Origin: JASGCL01 sp965203915
GTDB lineage: Bacteria > Pseudomonadota > Alphaproteobacteria > JASGCL01
Direction of reading: 5' to 3'
Length of the DNA: 64,000 bases
Assembly (NCBI GenBank): GCA_965203915.1
Contig: OZ241918.1
Coordinates: forward strand, 310,001 to 374,000
Part shown: one piece after another, positions 49,659-58,651 of the stretch
Numbering within the stretch: the first letter of the stretch is position 1
Layout of the letters: each line of letters opens with the position of its first letter
Notes under the pieces: model-generated
Database searches by the model: none
The model's input: only the letters and a program-made list of their open reading frames with translations
What the model was told of the DNA's origin: nothing
Made by a program: the position numbers and the translations under genes

Positions 49659-50147
49659 ATGCAAAACATTCTCTACTCAATTCTAGAACATATTAATATT
49701 AAAAGCAGTTTTAATTATTTCTGGCTGGTGGGCATTACCATCCCGCTGGTGCTCTTCGCATTTGGGACCAGAAAAATTAGACAATGGTATCAGCATGGTA
49801 TTATACAAAGCAAAGCTATTGTAAATTTGCTTAGCTTTCTGTTGGCCGCAGTTGCGTCGGCAATTGGCAGCAGCGTGTTTATACTTCCCTATAGTGCTTT
49901 TCGGCTTCGCGCCTTGGCAATTGCTGTTTTTATAAATACATTATTTTTGGCCTGGGTTATCGCTGGTTTAGCTACAAAAAAAAACTCTAATAGTAAAAAA
50001 GATAAGATTGATGAAAGGCTGCAAAATGACTATAAAGATGAGATAAAACAATTTATATCAATTGTTATAGCTGGACCTATAGGGGTTTTTTTATTCTTAA
50101 TCATTCTTGTTGCAATAGTGGTTATTCAAGCTAAGTTCTTTAAATAA
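49659..50147 (+). CDS. Array small membrane protein E
   Basis: 162 residues from the ATG at 49659, four bases after the stop of gene D, so translation is coupled. Helices near 15-35, 50-75, 83-100 and 130-160. Shared motif YQHGIIQSKAIVNLLSFLL (K to Q change in the IIKSK core). Closest to B (LQN-DYKDEIKQF, AGPIGVF). If D has an immunity or membrane partner, this directly coupled gene is the best candidate. Confidence 0.72.
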   Translation: MQNILYSILEHINIKSSFNYFWLVGITIPLVLFAFGTRKIRQWYQHGIIQSKAIVNLLSFLLAAVASAIGSSVFILPYSAFRLRALAIAVFINTLFLAWVIAGLATKKNSNSKKDKIDERLQNDYKDEIKQFISIVIAGPIGVFLFLIILVAIVVIQAKFFK

Positions 50148-50159
50148 ACAAATCGCCCC

Positions 50160-50222
50160 ATGGATTGTAACGCCCTGCATGAAGATTTGGTGATACGGGT
50201 GCAGGACATAATTGGTTTATAA
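50160..50222 (+). pseudogene. Scar 3: gene D start codon fused to its last codons
   Basis: A 20-codon open frame from ATG 50160 to TAA 50222. The upstream bases ACAAATCGCCCCATGG match the D start context, and codons 6-20 (LHEDLVIRVQDIIGL) match the D C-terminus with one substitution; everything between has been deleted. The stop is four bases before the ATG of F, exactly the D-to-E spacing, so the mini-frame may still couple translation of F. Confidence 0.82.
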
Positions 50223-50226
50223 CAAC

Positions 50227-50721
50227 ATGCAAGATTTAGCTTTACCCTATTTTTTAACCAGAGGCCTTTGGGGGGCAGGGACAATTTTTGCTACCTTCCT
50301 CTTGACGGTTGGTATTATAAAAATTAGAAAATGGCACAGGGAAAATATCATAAAAAGCAAAGGCATGTTTAATCTGGCTATCTTCATGCTGATTGTCGTT
50401 GTGGTCGTAAGCATAAATATTTTCTTGGTTTTGGCAGTGGATTGGTCTTATAATAGTAGGCTCCTTTATTTTATGGCCAGCGTTTTTGTTGGGTTGGTGG
50501 TATTTTTTTCGATTACCAAACTACTCATTGATAACAAAAATATCAATTTTGATGAATATCCAGTCGTCAATGCAAAAGATCATAGGCAAGAGGTTATGGA
50601 CATTATATCCACAAAGCGGTTAATAGACTTTGCATGGTGGCGGATAATCTTGCCATTAACAGGTGCCTTGCTCGCATTCATAGCAGGGTTTATCTATTTC
50701 CTTGCATCTCACCATCCCTAA
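50227..50721 (+). CDS. Array small membrane protein F
   Basis: 164 residues from the ATG at 50227. Helices near 12-30, 46-70, 76-96 and 135-160. Shared motif HRENIIKSKGMFNLAIFML. The C-terminal DHRQEVMDIISTKRLIDFAWW then LPLTGALLAFI puts it with A and C. It follows scar 3 of a lost D copy and closes the array; the next gene starts 163 bases further with unrelated function. Confidence 0.72.
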   Translation: MQDLALPYFLTRGLWGAGTIFATFLLTVGIIKIRKWHRENIIKSKGMFNLAIFMLIVVVVVSINIFLVLAVDWSYNSRLLYFMASVFVGLVVFFSITKLLIDNKNINFDEYPVVNAKDHRQEVMDIISTKRLIDFAWWRIILPLTGALLAFIAGFIYFLASHHP

Positions 50722-50883
50722 ATGCCCCTGTTTCTGGTGCGCATCATCGCCCAAACTCGCAAATATTATTATTATTATCCACTTGCGATTTTTGTTTTTT
50801 TGCCATAATATGCAATTATTAAGAACCATTTTTTATTAACTTATATTATTATTTTATTTTTTTTAAAGGGGGCACAATATATC

Positions 50884-52374
50884 ATGACCATGTTAAGCAA
50901 AGCCGAATGGCAAAAAAAAGCCGCATCACTCAAATTGGAAACCAAAGCCTTCATCAATGGCAAATTTGTTGATTCCTTAAGTGGCAAAAAATTCAAAACC
51001 ATCAACCCCGCAACCGAAGAAGTCATTACGGAAGTCACGGAATGCGATAAGGAAGATATTGATATAGCGGTGAAGGCGGCTCGGAAAGCCTTTGACAGCG
51101 GTGTTTGGTCAAAAATGTTGCCCGCCGACCGCAAAAATATTTTGTTAAAATGGGCCGATCTGATGGAAAAACATCACGAAGAATTTGCCTTGATAGAAAC
51201 ATTGGATATGGGCAAGGCTATCAGCTACGCCTACAACGACGATATTCCTTTTTCCATCGGCACCATACGTTGGTATGCCGAGGCCGTGGATAAAATTTAT
51301 GATGAAATAACCCCAACCCCCGCGCCCAACGCCATCGCCATGATCCGCCGCGAAGCATTGGGCGTGATTGGTGCCGTGGTGCCGTGGAATTTCCCGCTGC
51401 AAATGGCTATTTGGAAATTGGGCCCCGCCTTGGCGGGTGGTAATTCGGTGGTGTTAAAACCCGCCGAACAATCGCCCTTATCGGCCTTGCTCGCCGCCAA
51501 ATTGGCGTCGGAGGCTGGCCTGCCCGATGGTGTCCTCAATGTCGTCAATGGCTTTGGTCATACCTGTGGCAAGGCGATTGGTTTGCATAACGATGTTAAT
51601 GTTGTTGCCTTCACGGGCTCGACCGAGGTTGGCAAATATTTCCTAGAATATGCGGGGCAATCGAACATGAAAGCCGTGTGGTTGGAATGCGGTGGCAAAA
51701 GCCCCAATTTGATATTCGCCGATGCCGATTTGGAAGCAGCGGCCGATAACGCCGCCCGCGGTATTTGGTATAACCAAGGGGAAGTATGCTCCGCCAATTC
51801 GCGCCTGTTTGTCGAAAAAAAGATAAAGGACGAGTTCATGGCATTGATGGTGGCGCGCGCCAAAAACTACGCGCCCAAGGATCCGCTTGACCCAACATCG
51901 ATGATGGGCGCGGTGCTGGACGGCACGCAACATAAGCGTATTTTAAGCTACATCGACAGCGGCAAGCAATCGGCGAAACTTATCGCGGGTGGTAATGCCG
52001 CCAAAATTGATGGCAAGGGATTCTTTATCGAACCCACCATTTTTGGCAATGTGAAAAACGACATGAAGATAGCCCAAGAAGAAATTTTTGGCCCCGTCTT
52101 GTCGGTGATTGAATTTGCCAGCGATGAAGAAGCCGTGAAAATGGCCAACGATTCCATCTATGGCTTGGCGGGCAGTGTTTGGACAAATAATTTGTCGCGC
52201 GCCCACCGCTTGGCCGATTCGTTACAGGTTGGCACGGTTTCCATCAACAATGTCGATGCTGGTGGTTACACCATGCCATTTGGCGGATTCAAACAATCGG
52301 GTTTTGGTCGCGATCTATCATTGCATAGTTTTGATAAATACACGGCGTTAAAAACCGTTTGGATTAGTTATTAA
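50884..52374 (+). CDS. NAD(P)-dependent aldehyde dehydrogenase (PuuC/AldA-like)
   Basis: 496-residue aldehyde dehydrogenase. Motifs: PWNFPLQMAIWK, FTGSTEVGKYF (cofactor loop), general base Glu in WLECGGKSPNLIF, catalytic Cys in NQGEVCSANSRL, and EEIFGPVLSVI. WYAEAVDKIYDEITPT resembles gamma-glutamyl-aminobutyraldehyde dehydrogenases of putrescine breakdown, but substrate cannot be read from sequence. GGGGG lies 13 bases before the ATG at 50884; a second ATG at 50890 is possible. Confidence 0.9.
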   Translation: MTMLSKAEWQKKAASLKLETKAFINGKFVDSLSGKKFKTINPATEEVITEVTECDKEDIDIAVKAARKAFDSGVWSKMLPADRKNILLKWADLMEKHHEEFALIETLDMGKAISYAYNDDIPFSIGTIRWYAEAVDKIYDEITPTPAPNAIAMIRREALGVIGAVVPWNFPLQMAIWKLGPALAGGNSVVLKPAEQSPLSALLAAKLASEAGLPDGVLNVVNGFGHTCGKAIGLHNDVNVVAFTGSTEVGKYFLEYAGQSNMKAVWLECGGKSPNLIFADADLEAAADNAARGIWYNQGEVCSANSRLFVEKKIKDEFMALMVARAKNYAPKDPLDPTSMMGAVLDGTQHKRILSYIDSGKQSAKLIAGGNAAKIDGKGFFIEPTIFGNVKNDMKIAQEEIFGPVLSVIEFASDEEAVKMANDSIYGLAGSVWTNNLSRAHRLADSLQVGTVSINNVDAGGYTMPFGGFKQSGFGRDLSLHSFDKYTALKTVWISY

Positions 52375-52396
52375 ATTTTATTTTTTTTACCTGTTG

Positions 52397-52438
52397 CCCA
52401 TGACAACCGAATTGGTGTATAGTTCGGCTTGTTATGGG
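52397..52438. promoter_or_regulatory. Inverted repeat covering the metC promoter and start codon
   Basis: Arms CCCATGACAACCGAA (52397-52411) and TTCGGCTTGTTATGGG (52423-52438) pair over 15 positions (one bulged C, one G-T), loop of 11 bases. A promoter TTGCCC (52394-52399), 18-bp spacer, TATAGT (52418-52423) lies within it, and the metC ATG (52434) is in the right arm. Transcription would start near 52430, giving an almost leaderless mRNA. It may be an operator or a structure hiding the start codon in longer transcripts. Confidence 0.5.
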
Positions 52439-53678
52439 TAAGAGTGCTAGGGATAATAATTTTCGATTGGATACCAAATTGGTGCTGGCGGGGCGCGACC
52501 ATGAGGATAATAAATATGACGGCGTGGGGATAGTCAACCCGCCGATATACCGCGCCAGCACTGTTTTATACAAAAGCCTTGACCATATATTGGGTCATAA
52601 AAAACAAGAATTCACCTATGGGCGACACGGCACGGTGCCCGCGGGCAATTTGTGCCAAGCCATCACCCAATTGGAACATGGCCATGGCACGGTGCTTACC
52701 CCATCTGGCTTGAATGCCATCACGACTTTGTTTTTTTCTGTCTTGCCGTTGAAAAAAAATCCCGCCGTTTTGATTACCGATAATACTTACGAACCCGTCA
52801 GGAATTTTGCGCGCGATATGTTGACGCCGTTGGGGGTGCAGGTAATATATTTTGACCCGATGGATTTGCCAACCTTAGAAAAAAAAATTGCCGAGCATGA
52901 AAAAAATTTGGTGCTGGTATGGTTAGAAAGCCCGGGCTCACAAAGTTTTGAAATATGCGATGTTCCCGCGATTGTCGCCCTGGCGCGGGCAAAAAATATT
53001 TTGGTGGCGTCTGACAACACTTGGGGCGCGGGGGTATTTTTCAACCCGATAAAACACGGCGTGAATTTTGTCATGCAATCCTTAACCAAATATGTGGGGG
53101 GCCACGCTGATGCCTTGATGGGCTCGGTCACCGCCGATAATGCAGAAAATTATGCCCTGCTTGACAGGGCGCGGCGCGCCCTGGGTATTTCGGTTTCGGC
53201 CGATGACTGTTACATGATGTTGCGCGGCCTGCATAGTTTGACCATTCGCCTACGCCACCATGAATCATCGACCCTGTGGCTGTTGGAAAAATTAAAAACA
53301 GTAAAACAGGTGCGCCGTATTTTGCACCCCGCCATGCCCGACAACCCAGGGCATAGGTTTTGGCAACGCGATTTTTCGGGTTCGGCGGGTTTGTTTGCCG
53401 TGGTGATTGATGATTTGCCAAAAAACAAACTGGCTGATTTTTTGGATAAGATGCAACTTTTTAAAATGGGATTTTCCTGGGGCGGGATGGAAAGTTTGAT
53501 TTTGCCGCAATGCCCCGTGCGTAGTGTTAAGCCCTGGACCATGTCATCCAGCCTAGCCAATATGTTGGCTGATGGCGGCGGGGGCGAAGGGATTCTCCTA
53601 CGCCTGCAAATCGGGTTGGAGGATAAAGAAGATTTGTGGCAAGATCTGCAAGCAGCGTTCGAGCGAGCCTATCATTAA
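52434..53678 (+). CDS. metC: Cystathionine beta-lyase
   Basis: 414-residue PLP enzyme that splits cystathionine to homocysteine, pyruvate and ammonia in methionine synthesis. Marks of the MetC branch: YGRHGTVPAGNLCQAI, LTPSGLNAITTLFF, SDNTWGAGVFFNPIKHG and the PLP lysine in QSLTKYVGGHADALMG. Cystathionine gamma-synthase or gamma-lyase is less likely. No Shine-Dalgarno is visible, consistent with a leaderless transcript from the promoter just upstream. Confidence 0.92.
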   Translation: MGKSARDNNFRLDTKLVLAGRDHEDNKYDGVGIVNPPIYRASTVLYKSLDHILGHKKQEFTYGRHGTVPAGNLCQAITQLEHGHGTVLTPSGLNAITTLFFSVLPLKKNPAVLITDNTYEPVRNFARDMLTPLGVQVIYFDPMDLPTLEKKIAEHEKNLVLVWLESPGSQSFEICDVPAIVALARAKNILVASDNTWGAGVFFNPIKHGVNFVMQSLTKYVGGHADALMGSVTADNAENYALLDRARRALGISVSADDCYMMLRGLHSLTIRLRHHESSTLWLLEKLKTVKQVRRILHPAMPDNPGHRFWQRDFSGSAGLFAVVIDDLPKNKLADFLDKMQLFKMGFSWGGMESLILPQCPVRSVKPWTMSSSLANMLADGGGGEGILLRLQIGLEDKEDLWQDLQAAFERAYH

Positions 53679-53824
53679 CAGGATGCCTTAGGCGGGGAAC
53701 AAAAAAAGGAACAAGAACAAAACAGAGCCTGGGTGTATTTTTTCGGTGATTTCTGTTATAGCATAATACCATCGGCCATCCATTTTTATAACATCATCAT
53801 AGCATCAAAAATTATAGCAAGCAC

Positions 53825-54778
53825 ATGGTTCAGCAATCCCCGCGCCATCCCGAAAAAAATCATCGGCCCGACCAAGTAAGCGTTGATAAACCCGATTGGT
53901 TGCGGGTGCGGGTGATGGCAACCCCGAGCGAGGCATGGCGCGCCACCGAAAAAATTGTCAAGGATTACAATTTGCACACCGTCTGTGCCGAGGCAGCCTG
54001 CCCCAATATTCACGAATGCTGGCAAAAAAAACACGCGACATTCATGATAATGGGCGATACCTGCACCCGTGCTTGCAGTTTTTGCTACGTGAAGACTGGC
54101 CGCCCAAAATTTCTAGACGCGAAGGAGCCAGGCAATATCGCCACCGCGGTTAAGTTGATGAATTTGTCGCATGTTGTGATAACATCGGTCGATAGGGATG
54201 ATTTGGATGACGGCGGGGCCGAGCATTTTAAAAAAGTCATTGTCGCGGTGCGCCAAGAAAACCCCAACACCACCATAGAAATCTTAACGCCCGATTTTAA
54301 ACAAAAACGCGGCGCGGCACAAATCATAGCGCAATATCCGCCCGATGTTTTTAATCACAATTTGGAAACCGTGCCACGTTTTTACGCCAGTTTTCGCCCT
54401 GGCGCGCGTTATTACACATCGCTGGCGCTGTTAGAAAAAATAAAAGAAATGGTGCCAAGCATTTTTACAAAAACGGGCTTGATGTTGGGATTGGGCGAAG
54501 AACGCAACGAAGTCATTCAAGTGATGGATGATGCGCGGGCCGCGGGGGTGGATTTTTTAACCCTGGGGCAATATTTGCAACCAACCAAAAAACATGCCGC
54601 GGTTAAAAAATTTTGGTCGCAACAAGAATTTGACGACTTGGCAAGCCTCGCCCGTGCCAAGGGTTTTTTGATGGTGTCGGCCAGCCCCTTCACGCGGTCG
54701 TCTTATCATGCGGGGGATGATTTTAAAAAACTGCAAGCAGCCCGAACCGCGCAACAAACAACCGAAAACAAATTGTAA
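53825..54778 (+). CDS. lipA: Lipoyl synthase
   Basis: 317-residue radical-SAM enzyme inserting two sulphurs into octanoyl chains on lipoyl domains. The auxiliary cluster ligands are Cys54, Cys59 and Cys65 (CAEAACPNIHEC); the radical-SAM cluster is Cys80, Cys84 and Cys87 (CTRACSFC); the terminal serine ligand is in TRSSYHAG. It supplies the cofactor for the E1 beta lipoyl domain at 40 kb. The next gene starts 2 bases after its stop. Confidence 0.96.
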   Translation: MVQQSPRHPEKNHRPDQVSVDKPDWLRVRVMATPSEAWRATEKIVKDYNLHTVCAEAACPNIHECWQKKHATFMIMGDTCTRACSFCYVKTGRPKFLDAKEPGNIATAVKLMNLSHVVITSVDRDDLDDGGAEHFKKVIVAVRQENPNTTIEILTPDFKQKRGAAQIIAQYPPDVFNHNLETVPRFYASFRPGARYYTSLALLEKIKEMVPSIFTKTGLMLGLGEERNEVIQVMDDARAAGVDFLTLGQYLQPTKKHAAVKKFWSQQEFDDLASLARAKGFLMVSASPFTRSSYHAGDDFKKLQAARTAQQTTENKL

Positions 54779-54780
54779 AC

Positions 54781-55707
54781 ATGTTCAAACGAAAAAAAAA
54801 CCTAAGCGCGCAACATGTCGCCCATGCGGCCCATGGTCAAACGGGGCAACCGCCGATAAAAAAAATATCGCGTTGGCAAGTTTTTTTTAAACTACTGGCG
54901 TCCAGCTTGCCCTATTACCTTCCTTTGGTTATTTATTGTTTTGATCTATGGTTAAAAAAATATTTTAACCAACCAAGCCTGAATGATATGGCCGAATATT
55001 TTTTAAACACGGGTTGGGGCACGGTGGAACGCGATGTATATTTGACCTTTATTTTATGGGTGCTGATTATTCCTGGGGCGGCGGCTTTTGGCTTCGCCCT
55101 GGCGATGGTGGTGGTGCGGCTTATTATTTATGCGGTGGCGCAAATTGCTTTTGGTATGATGATGCCAGCCTTCCTCACCAACGAGCAAAGCTTCTTTTAC
55201 GCCATTTTGAAAAAGATTTTGCCGCCCCATGTTATTACACCCGCGACCCCCCTGGTTAATAATGTTTTGTCAAAATTGGTTAACCATGTTGTTTTTTTAA
55301 TCAAATGGTTGCTGATAATTATTTTTATTGCCATCAATGGCGTGCGGTTGACGCGCGATATAAAATTAAAAGAATTTTTGGATGGCCCGCAAAAAACCAT
55401 CATTATTAATAATATCCAAGACCGCATGACCGACAGGGGGCGTGGCTTTTTGAAACGTATCTTGCCCTTTGCCCATGACAGAATTGATAAGATATTCCCT
55501 GTCCGAAACAAAGACGACCAGCAAAATAATGACCAGCCTGATAATGCCCCCAACATGGCAACCCCACCCGCGCCCAGCGACCTTGCCCCAACCAATAATT
55601 CACCCGCTGCACCAGTGGGCGACCCTGGTTCGCCTACAACGCCTGCCGCGCCCCATTCGCCTATGCCATCCGTAACGCCGCTTAATCCTGCGCCGCTTAA
55701 AAATTAA
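54781..55707 (+). CDS. Membrane protein paralogous to the N-terminus of the next gene
   Basis: 308 residues; no family recognised. A basic N-terminus, helices near 42-60, 85-115 and 175-190, and a Pro/Ala/Thr/Ser-rich tail (from about 245) that ends in NPAPLKN. SSLPYYLPLVIYCFDLWL matches LLPYYWPLALYGFHRWLW near the start of the phosphoglycerol transferase 78 bases downstream, so it looks like that enzyme's membrane part without the catalytic domain. It begins 2 bases after lipA and may be co-transcribed. Confidence 0.65.
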   Translation: MFKRKKNLSAQHVAHAAHGQTGQPPIKKISRWQVFFKLLASSLPYYLPLVIYCFDLWLKKYFNQPSLNDMAEYFLNTGWGTVERDVYLTFILWVLIIPGAAAFGFALAMVVVRLIIYAVAQIAFGMMMPAFLTNEQSFFYAILKKILPPHVITPATPLVNNVLSKLVNHVVFLIKWLLIIIFIAINGVRLTRDIKLKEFLDGPQKTIIINNIQDRMTDRGRGFLKRILPFAHDRIDKIFPVRNKDDQQNNDQPDNAPNMATPPAPSDLAPTNNSPAAPVGDPGSPTTPAAPHSPMPSVTPLNPAPLKN

Positions 55708-55784
55708 CGCGCGCCTTAAATAATAAAAAAACCCACATTATAAAGTAATTTGACAAAAATATCTTTATAACTTACAACCAGGAC

Positions 55785-57449
55785 ATGCAGGCAAATAATA
55801 AAAGGCCATTAAAACGCAACAACCCTAAATCTTTTAGCGATGTTTCCGCGGGACGCTCCTCTAGGTCGCGCCCTGCATTTCGTATAAAAACCTTGGACTT
55901 GTTGGTGGGGCTGTTGCCCTATTACTGGCCCCTTGCCCTCTATGGTTTTCACCGTTGGCTTTGGCTGAATTTTAGCGGCCCGACCATGGAAACCATTTCC
56001 ATGCTCTTGATGTTCGGCTCCAAGGGTTTGGAGGCTCCTGCCTATTACACCCGCACGGGTTTGGTTTACATGGTGTTGGTGCCGTTGGTGGTAGCTTTTA
56101 TTCTTTCGTTGTTTGACCAATGGCTGCGCGCATGGTTAAAAAATCGCGCCACCAGCGCCAGCGCAGTGAAAAAAATTGTTCACACTGGATGGTGGATAAA
56201 ATTTTTATTGGCCGTGGTTTTATGGGTGGCGAGCATTGCGATATTTTGGGTTGGGGCGGCGGGAACGGACTACATGCGCAACCACTTTGTTCTTAAGAAG
56301 CATCCCGATTATTTTCAACAAAATTATGTTGACCCAAAAAAGGTCTCGCTGACTGTGCCGCAACAGAAAAAAAACTTGGTGATAATATATATCGAAAGTT
56401 TGGAAGATAGTTTTAAAGACCCCGCCTATTATGGTCGCAATTTGTTAGCGGCCCTCCAAGGGGTGGAGGATAAATCCCTTGTCCCCCATTTTAATACCGT
56501 GGGCACCGCCGTCCATACCCAGGCTGGTCATGTTGCGACGCAATGCGGACTTCCTATCAAATCGGTTTTCTTTACCAATATTAACAATGCCCAGGGCGAG
56601 GTTAGTTTGTTACAAAATGCAGTTTGCTTAAGCGATATTTTAAAAAAATATGGTTATTATAATGTCTTCATGCAATCGGCCTATCGCAATTCGGCGGGGT
56701 TGGGCGATTTTTACACCGCCGACCACGGTTTTGATGAGGCCTATCATATGGAAGATTTCCAACGAAGCGGCTATGGCAAAGAAATTTCTGAAAAACAGGG
56801 GCAGTGGGGATTGCACGATAAATATATTTTTGAAGAAGGCTATAAAAAATTGGCGACCTTACAAAATAAAAGAAAAGCCGATGGTTCGCCATTTTTTCTT
56901 ATTATCACCACCATCGACATGCACCTTCCCGCCAACAGTTCTTGCACCGCCAACCTATCCTACAAAATTGACAAACTTGATAAAGTGGTGGAATGCACCG
57001 CGCAATATGCCAACGAATTTTTTAGCAAAGCCGACAAAAATGGCTTGTTGAAGGATACCGAAGTTTTGTTCATGGGCGACCACCGCATGGCGGCGATGGC
57101 GCATGTTGATATTAATCAATGGAACAAAGATTATCCGCGCCGCGAGGTTTATGGTTTTTTCTATAACCACAAGGCAACCCGCGCCGCCCGCCAAGAAATA
57201 ACCCACTACGATATTTTCCCCAGCCTGCTCGACCTGCTCGGGTTTAAGGTGGCGGGCGGGCGTTTGGGTTTTGGCTATTCGCTGTTTCAGGATATTCCCA
57301 ATGTGCCAACCATTGCTAAGCAACGCGAGATTGTGGCGAAGTCATTATATGTCTCGCCCTTTTATTTACGCCTCTGGGCTTTGCCCGATGACGCCATGAA
57401 GAAATATATGCAACCTGTGTTGGTCCCGCAACCGAAGTTAAAAAAATAA
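55785..57449 (+). CDS. OpgB/LtaS-like phosphoglycerol transferase (sulfatase fold)
   Basis: 554 residues. About three N-terminal transmembrane helices (36-55, 87-108, 130-160) carry an extracytoplasmic alkaline-phosphatase-fold domain. Metal and catalytic features: IIYIESLED, the nucleophile threonine probably in TQAGHVATQCGLP (OpgB: TxxGxxxSQCGxP), a TIDMHLP strand and FMGDHRMAAM (Asp-His metal ligands). It would transfer phosphoglycerol to a glucan or lipid in the periplasm. TTGACA (55750) and TACAAC (55773) with a 17-bp spacer suggest a start at the ATG itself. The upstream gene duplicates its membrane part. Confidence 0.82.
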   Translation: MQANNKRPLKRNNPKSFSDVSAGRSSRSRPAFRIKTLDLLVGLLPYYWPLALYGFHRWLWLNFSGPTMETISMLLMFGSKGLEAPAYYTRTGLVYMVLVPLVVAFILSLFDQWLRAWLKNRATSASAVKKIVHTGWWIKFLLAVVLWVASIAIFWVGAAGTDYMRNHFVLKKHPDYFQQNYVDPKKVSLTVPQQKKNLVIIYIESLEDSFKDPAYYGRNLLAALQGVEDKSLVPHFNTVGTAVHTQAGHVATQCGLPIKSVFFTNINNAQGEVSLLQNAVCLSDILKKYGYYNVFMQSAYRNSAGLGDFYTADHGFDEAYHMEDFQRSGYGKEISEKQGQWGLHDKYIFEEGYKKLATLQNKRKADGSPFFLIITTIDMHLPANSSCTANLSYKIDKLDKVVECTAQYANEFFSKADKNGLLKDTEVLFMGDHRMAAMAHVDINQWNKDYPRREVYGFFYNHKATRAARQEITHYDIFPSLLDLLGFKVAGGRLGFGYSLFQDIPNVPTIAKQREIVAKSLYVSPFYLRLWALPDDAMKKYMQPVLVPQPKLKK

Positions 57450-57639
57450 AAAGCAACGCCCCTAGCAAGCCGAGCGCGCCCAAACTGATTACGCCCGAAC
57501 CAAGCATGCCCGATGCCAATTAAAAAATGAAGAATGAGAAATAACAAGTTGCATTATTGCGCAAATCATTTTAATAATGGTGGGTTATAATATCACAACA
57601 ATCATTCATACAAGCATTTTAATATTTGGATAAATTTAT

Positions 57640-58542
57640 ATGGGGCTTCATTATTTCTTCCGCCTATCACATCGCATGATTAAAAAACCCGCGCCACGCG
57701 CGTTGGTTATTGCTTTGGTGTTTTCATTTTTTTCGCCAGGCAGCGGCGATTTTCAAACTTCGCGCTTTCAGGCGTGGCTTGCCCCCACCGCCCAGGCGCA
57801 GGAAGTTATGAAAAACGACAAGCCCAATAACCCCGCCAGCCCCGCGCCGATCAGCATGACATCAAGCGATGTTCCTTTGCCCGAAGCATCGAACAAATGG
57901 GGCTTGTTTTTAAAGGGCGGTCTGGCGATTGTTGTTCCCTTCAACGAAACGGGTTATTTGCGTGGCGTCAATGATACGGCTGGCGCGCCAAGCAACCGCG
58001 TCACCAACAGTTTTGAACTTGGCTATGCCCCCAGTATCTCGTTGGGTTACGATTTTAACAAAAATTATTCTGCCGAAGTTAATTTTCTTTATTATGGCAA
58101 CAACGCAACCATGTCCCTCACCAGCGTGGGGCAGGTTAGCAATGTAACGTTGGCCAATTATCTGGTGACGGTTGACCAATCTTATCATGGTATCAATATT
58201 TGGCAATTTGCATTCCCATTGCGTTTGGGCGTTGGGGTGATGGCGTGGCGCACCGAGGGGATACATACCTACGCTGGCAAGACATTCATCCCCACCAATC
58301 CTGATGTTAATAAAAGCGGCACCAATTTTGTTTTAAAGGTTGGGGCGGGGGTAAAATTTAACATCCTACGTAATTTTTCAGTATTCAGCACGATGGATGT
58401 TGAAACAAGATTCGATTATTATTTTGTGTTTGGCGACAGGCGCAACACCAATATCGGCTCGGGTTCGGAACTGCTCTTGGCTAAGGATTTTGGTTCGGGC
58501 GGCATTGGTTCATTCCTGGTGGATTTTAAATTGGGGTTTTAG
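57640..58542 (+). CDS. Outer-membrane beta-barrel protein, acidic linker type
   Basis: 300 residues. A signal region with two basic patches, core ALVIALVFSFFSPG and a likely cut after QAQ or near residue 51; a Pro/Ala/Ser linker to about 88; then a barrel (GLFLKGGLAIVVPF, LGYDFNKNYSAEVNFLYYG) ending in FLVDFKLGF (terminal Phe). It differs from families 1 and 2 of this window. The strand pattern recalls the small surface-antigen barrel at 30.99 kb (both begin with a GG-A-VPF-type strand). Confidence 0.75.
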   Translation: MGLHYFFRLSHRMIKKPAPRALVIALVFSFFSPGSGDFQTSRFQAWLAPTAQAQEVMKNDKPNNPASPAPISMTSSDVPLPEASNKWGLFLKGGLAIVVPFNETGYLRGVNDTAGAPSNRVTNSFELGYAPSISLGYDFNKNYSAEVNFLYYGNNATMSLTSVGQVSNVTLANYLVTVDQSYHGINIWQFAFPLRLGVGVMAWRTEGIHTYAGKTFIPTNPDVNKSGTNFVLKVGAGVKFNILRNFSVFSTMDVETRFDYYFVFGDRRNTNIGSGSELLLAKDFGSGGIGSFLVDFKLGF

Positions 58543-58651
58543 TCGCGCAAGGCTTCTTTGATTTCATCTATCAATAAAGCGCAATTGCCTATTAAACTTA
58601 AAAAGTGTATAATTTTTATATAACCAAAACAAAGAGAAATAAGGAGACCCC

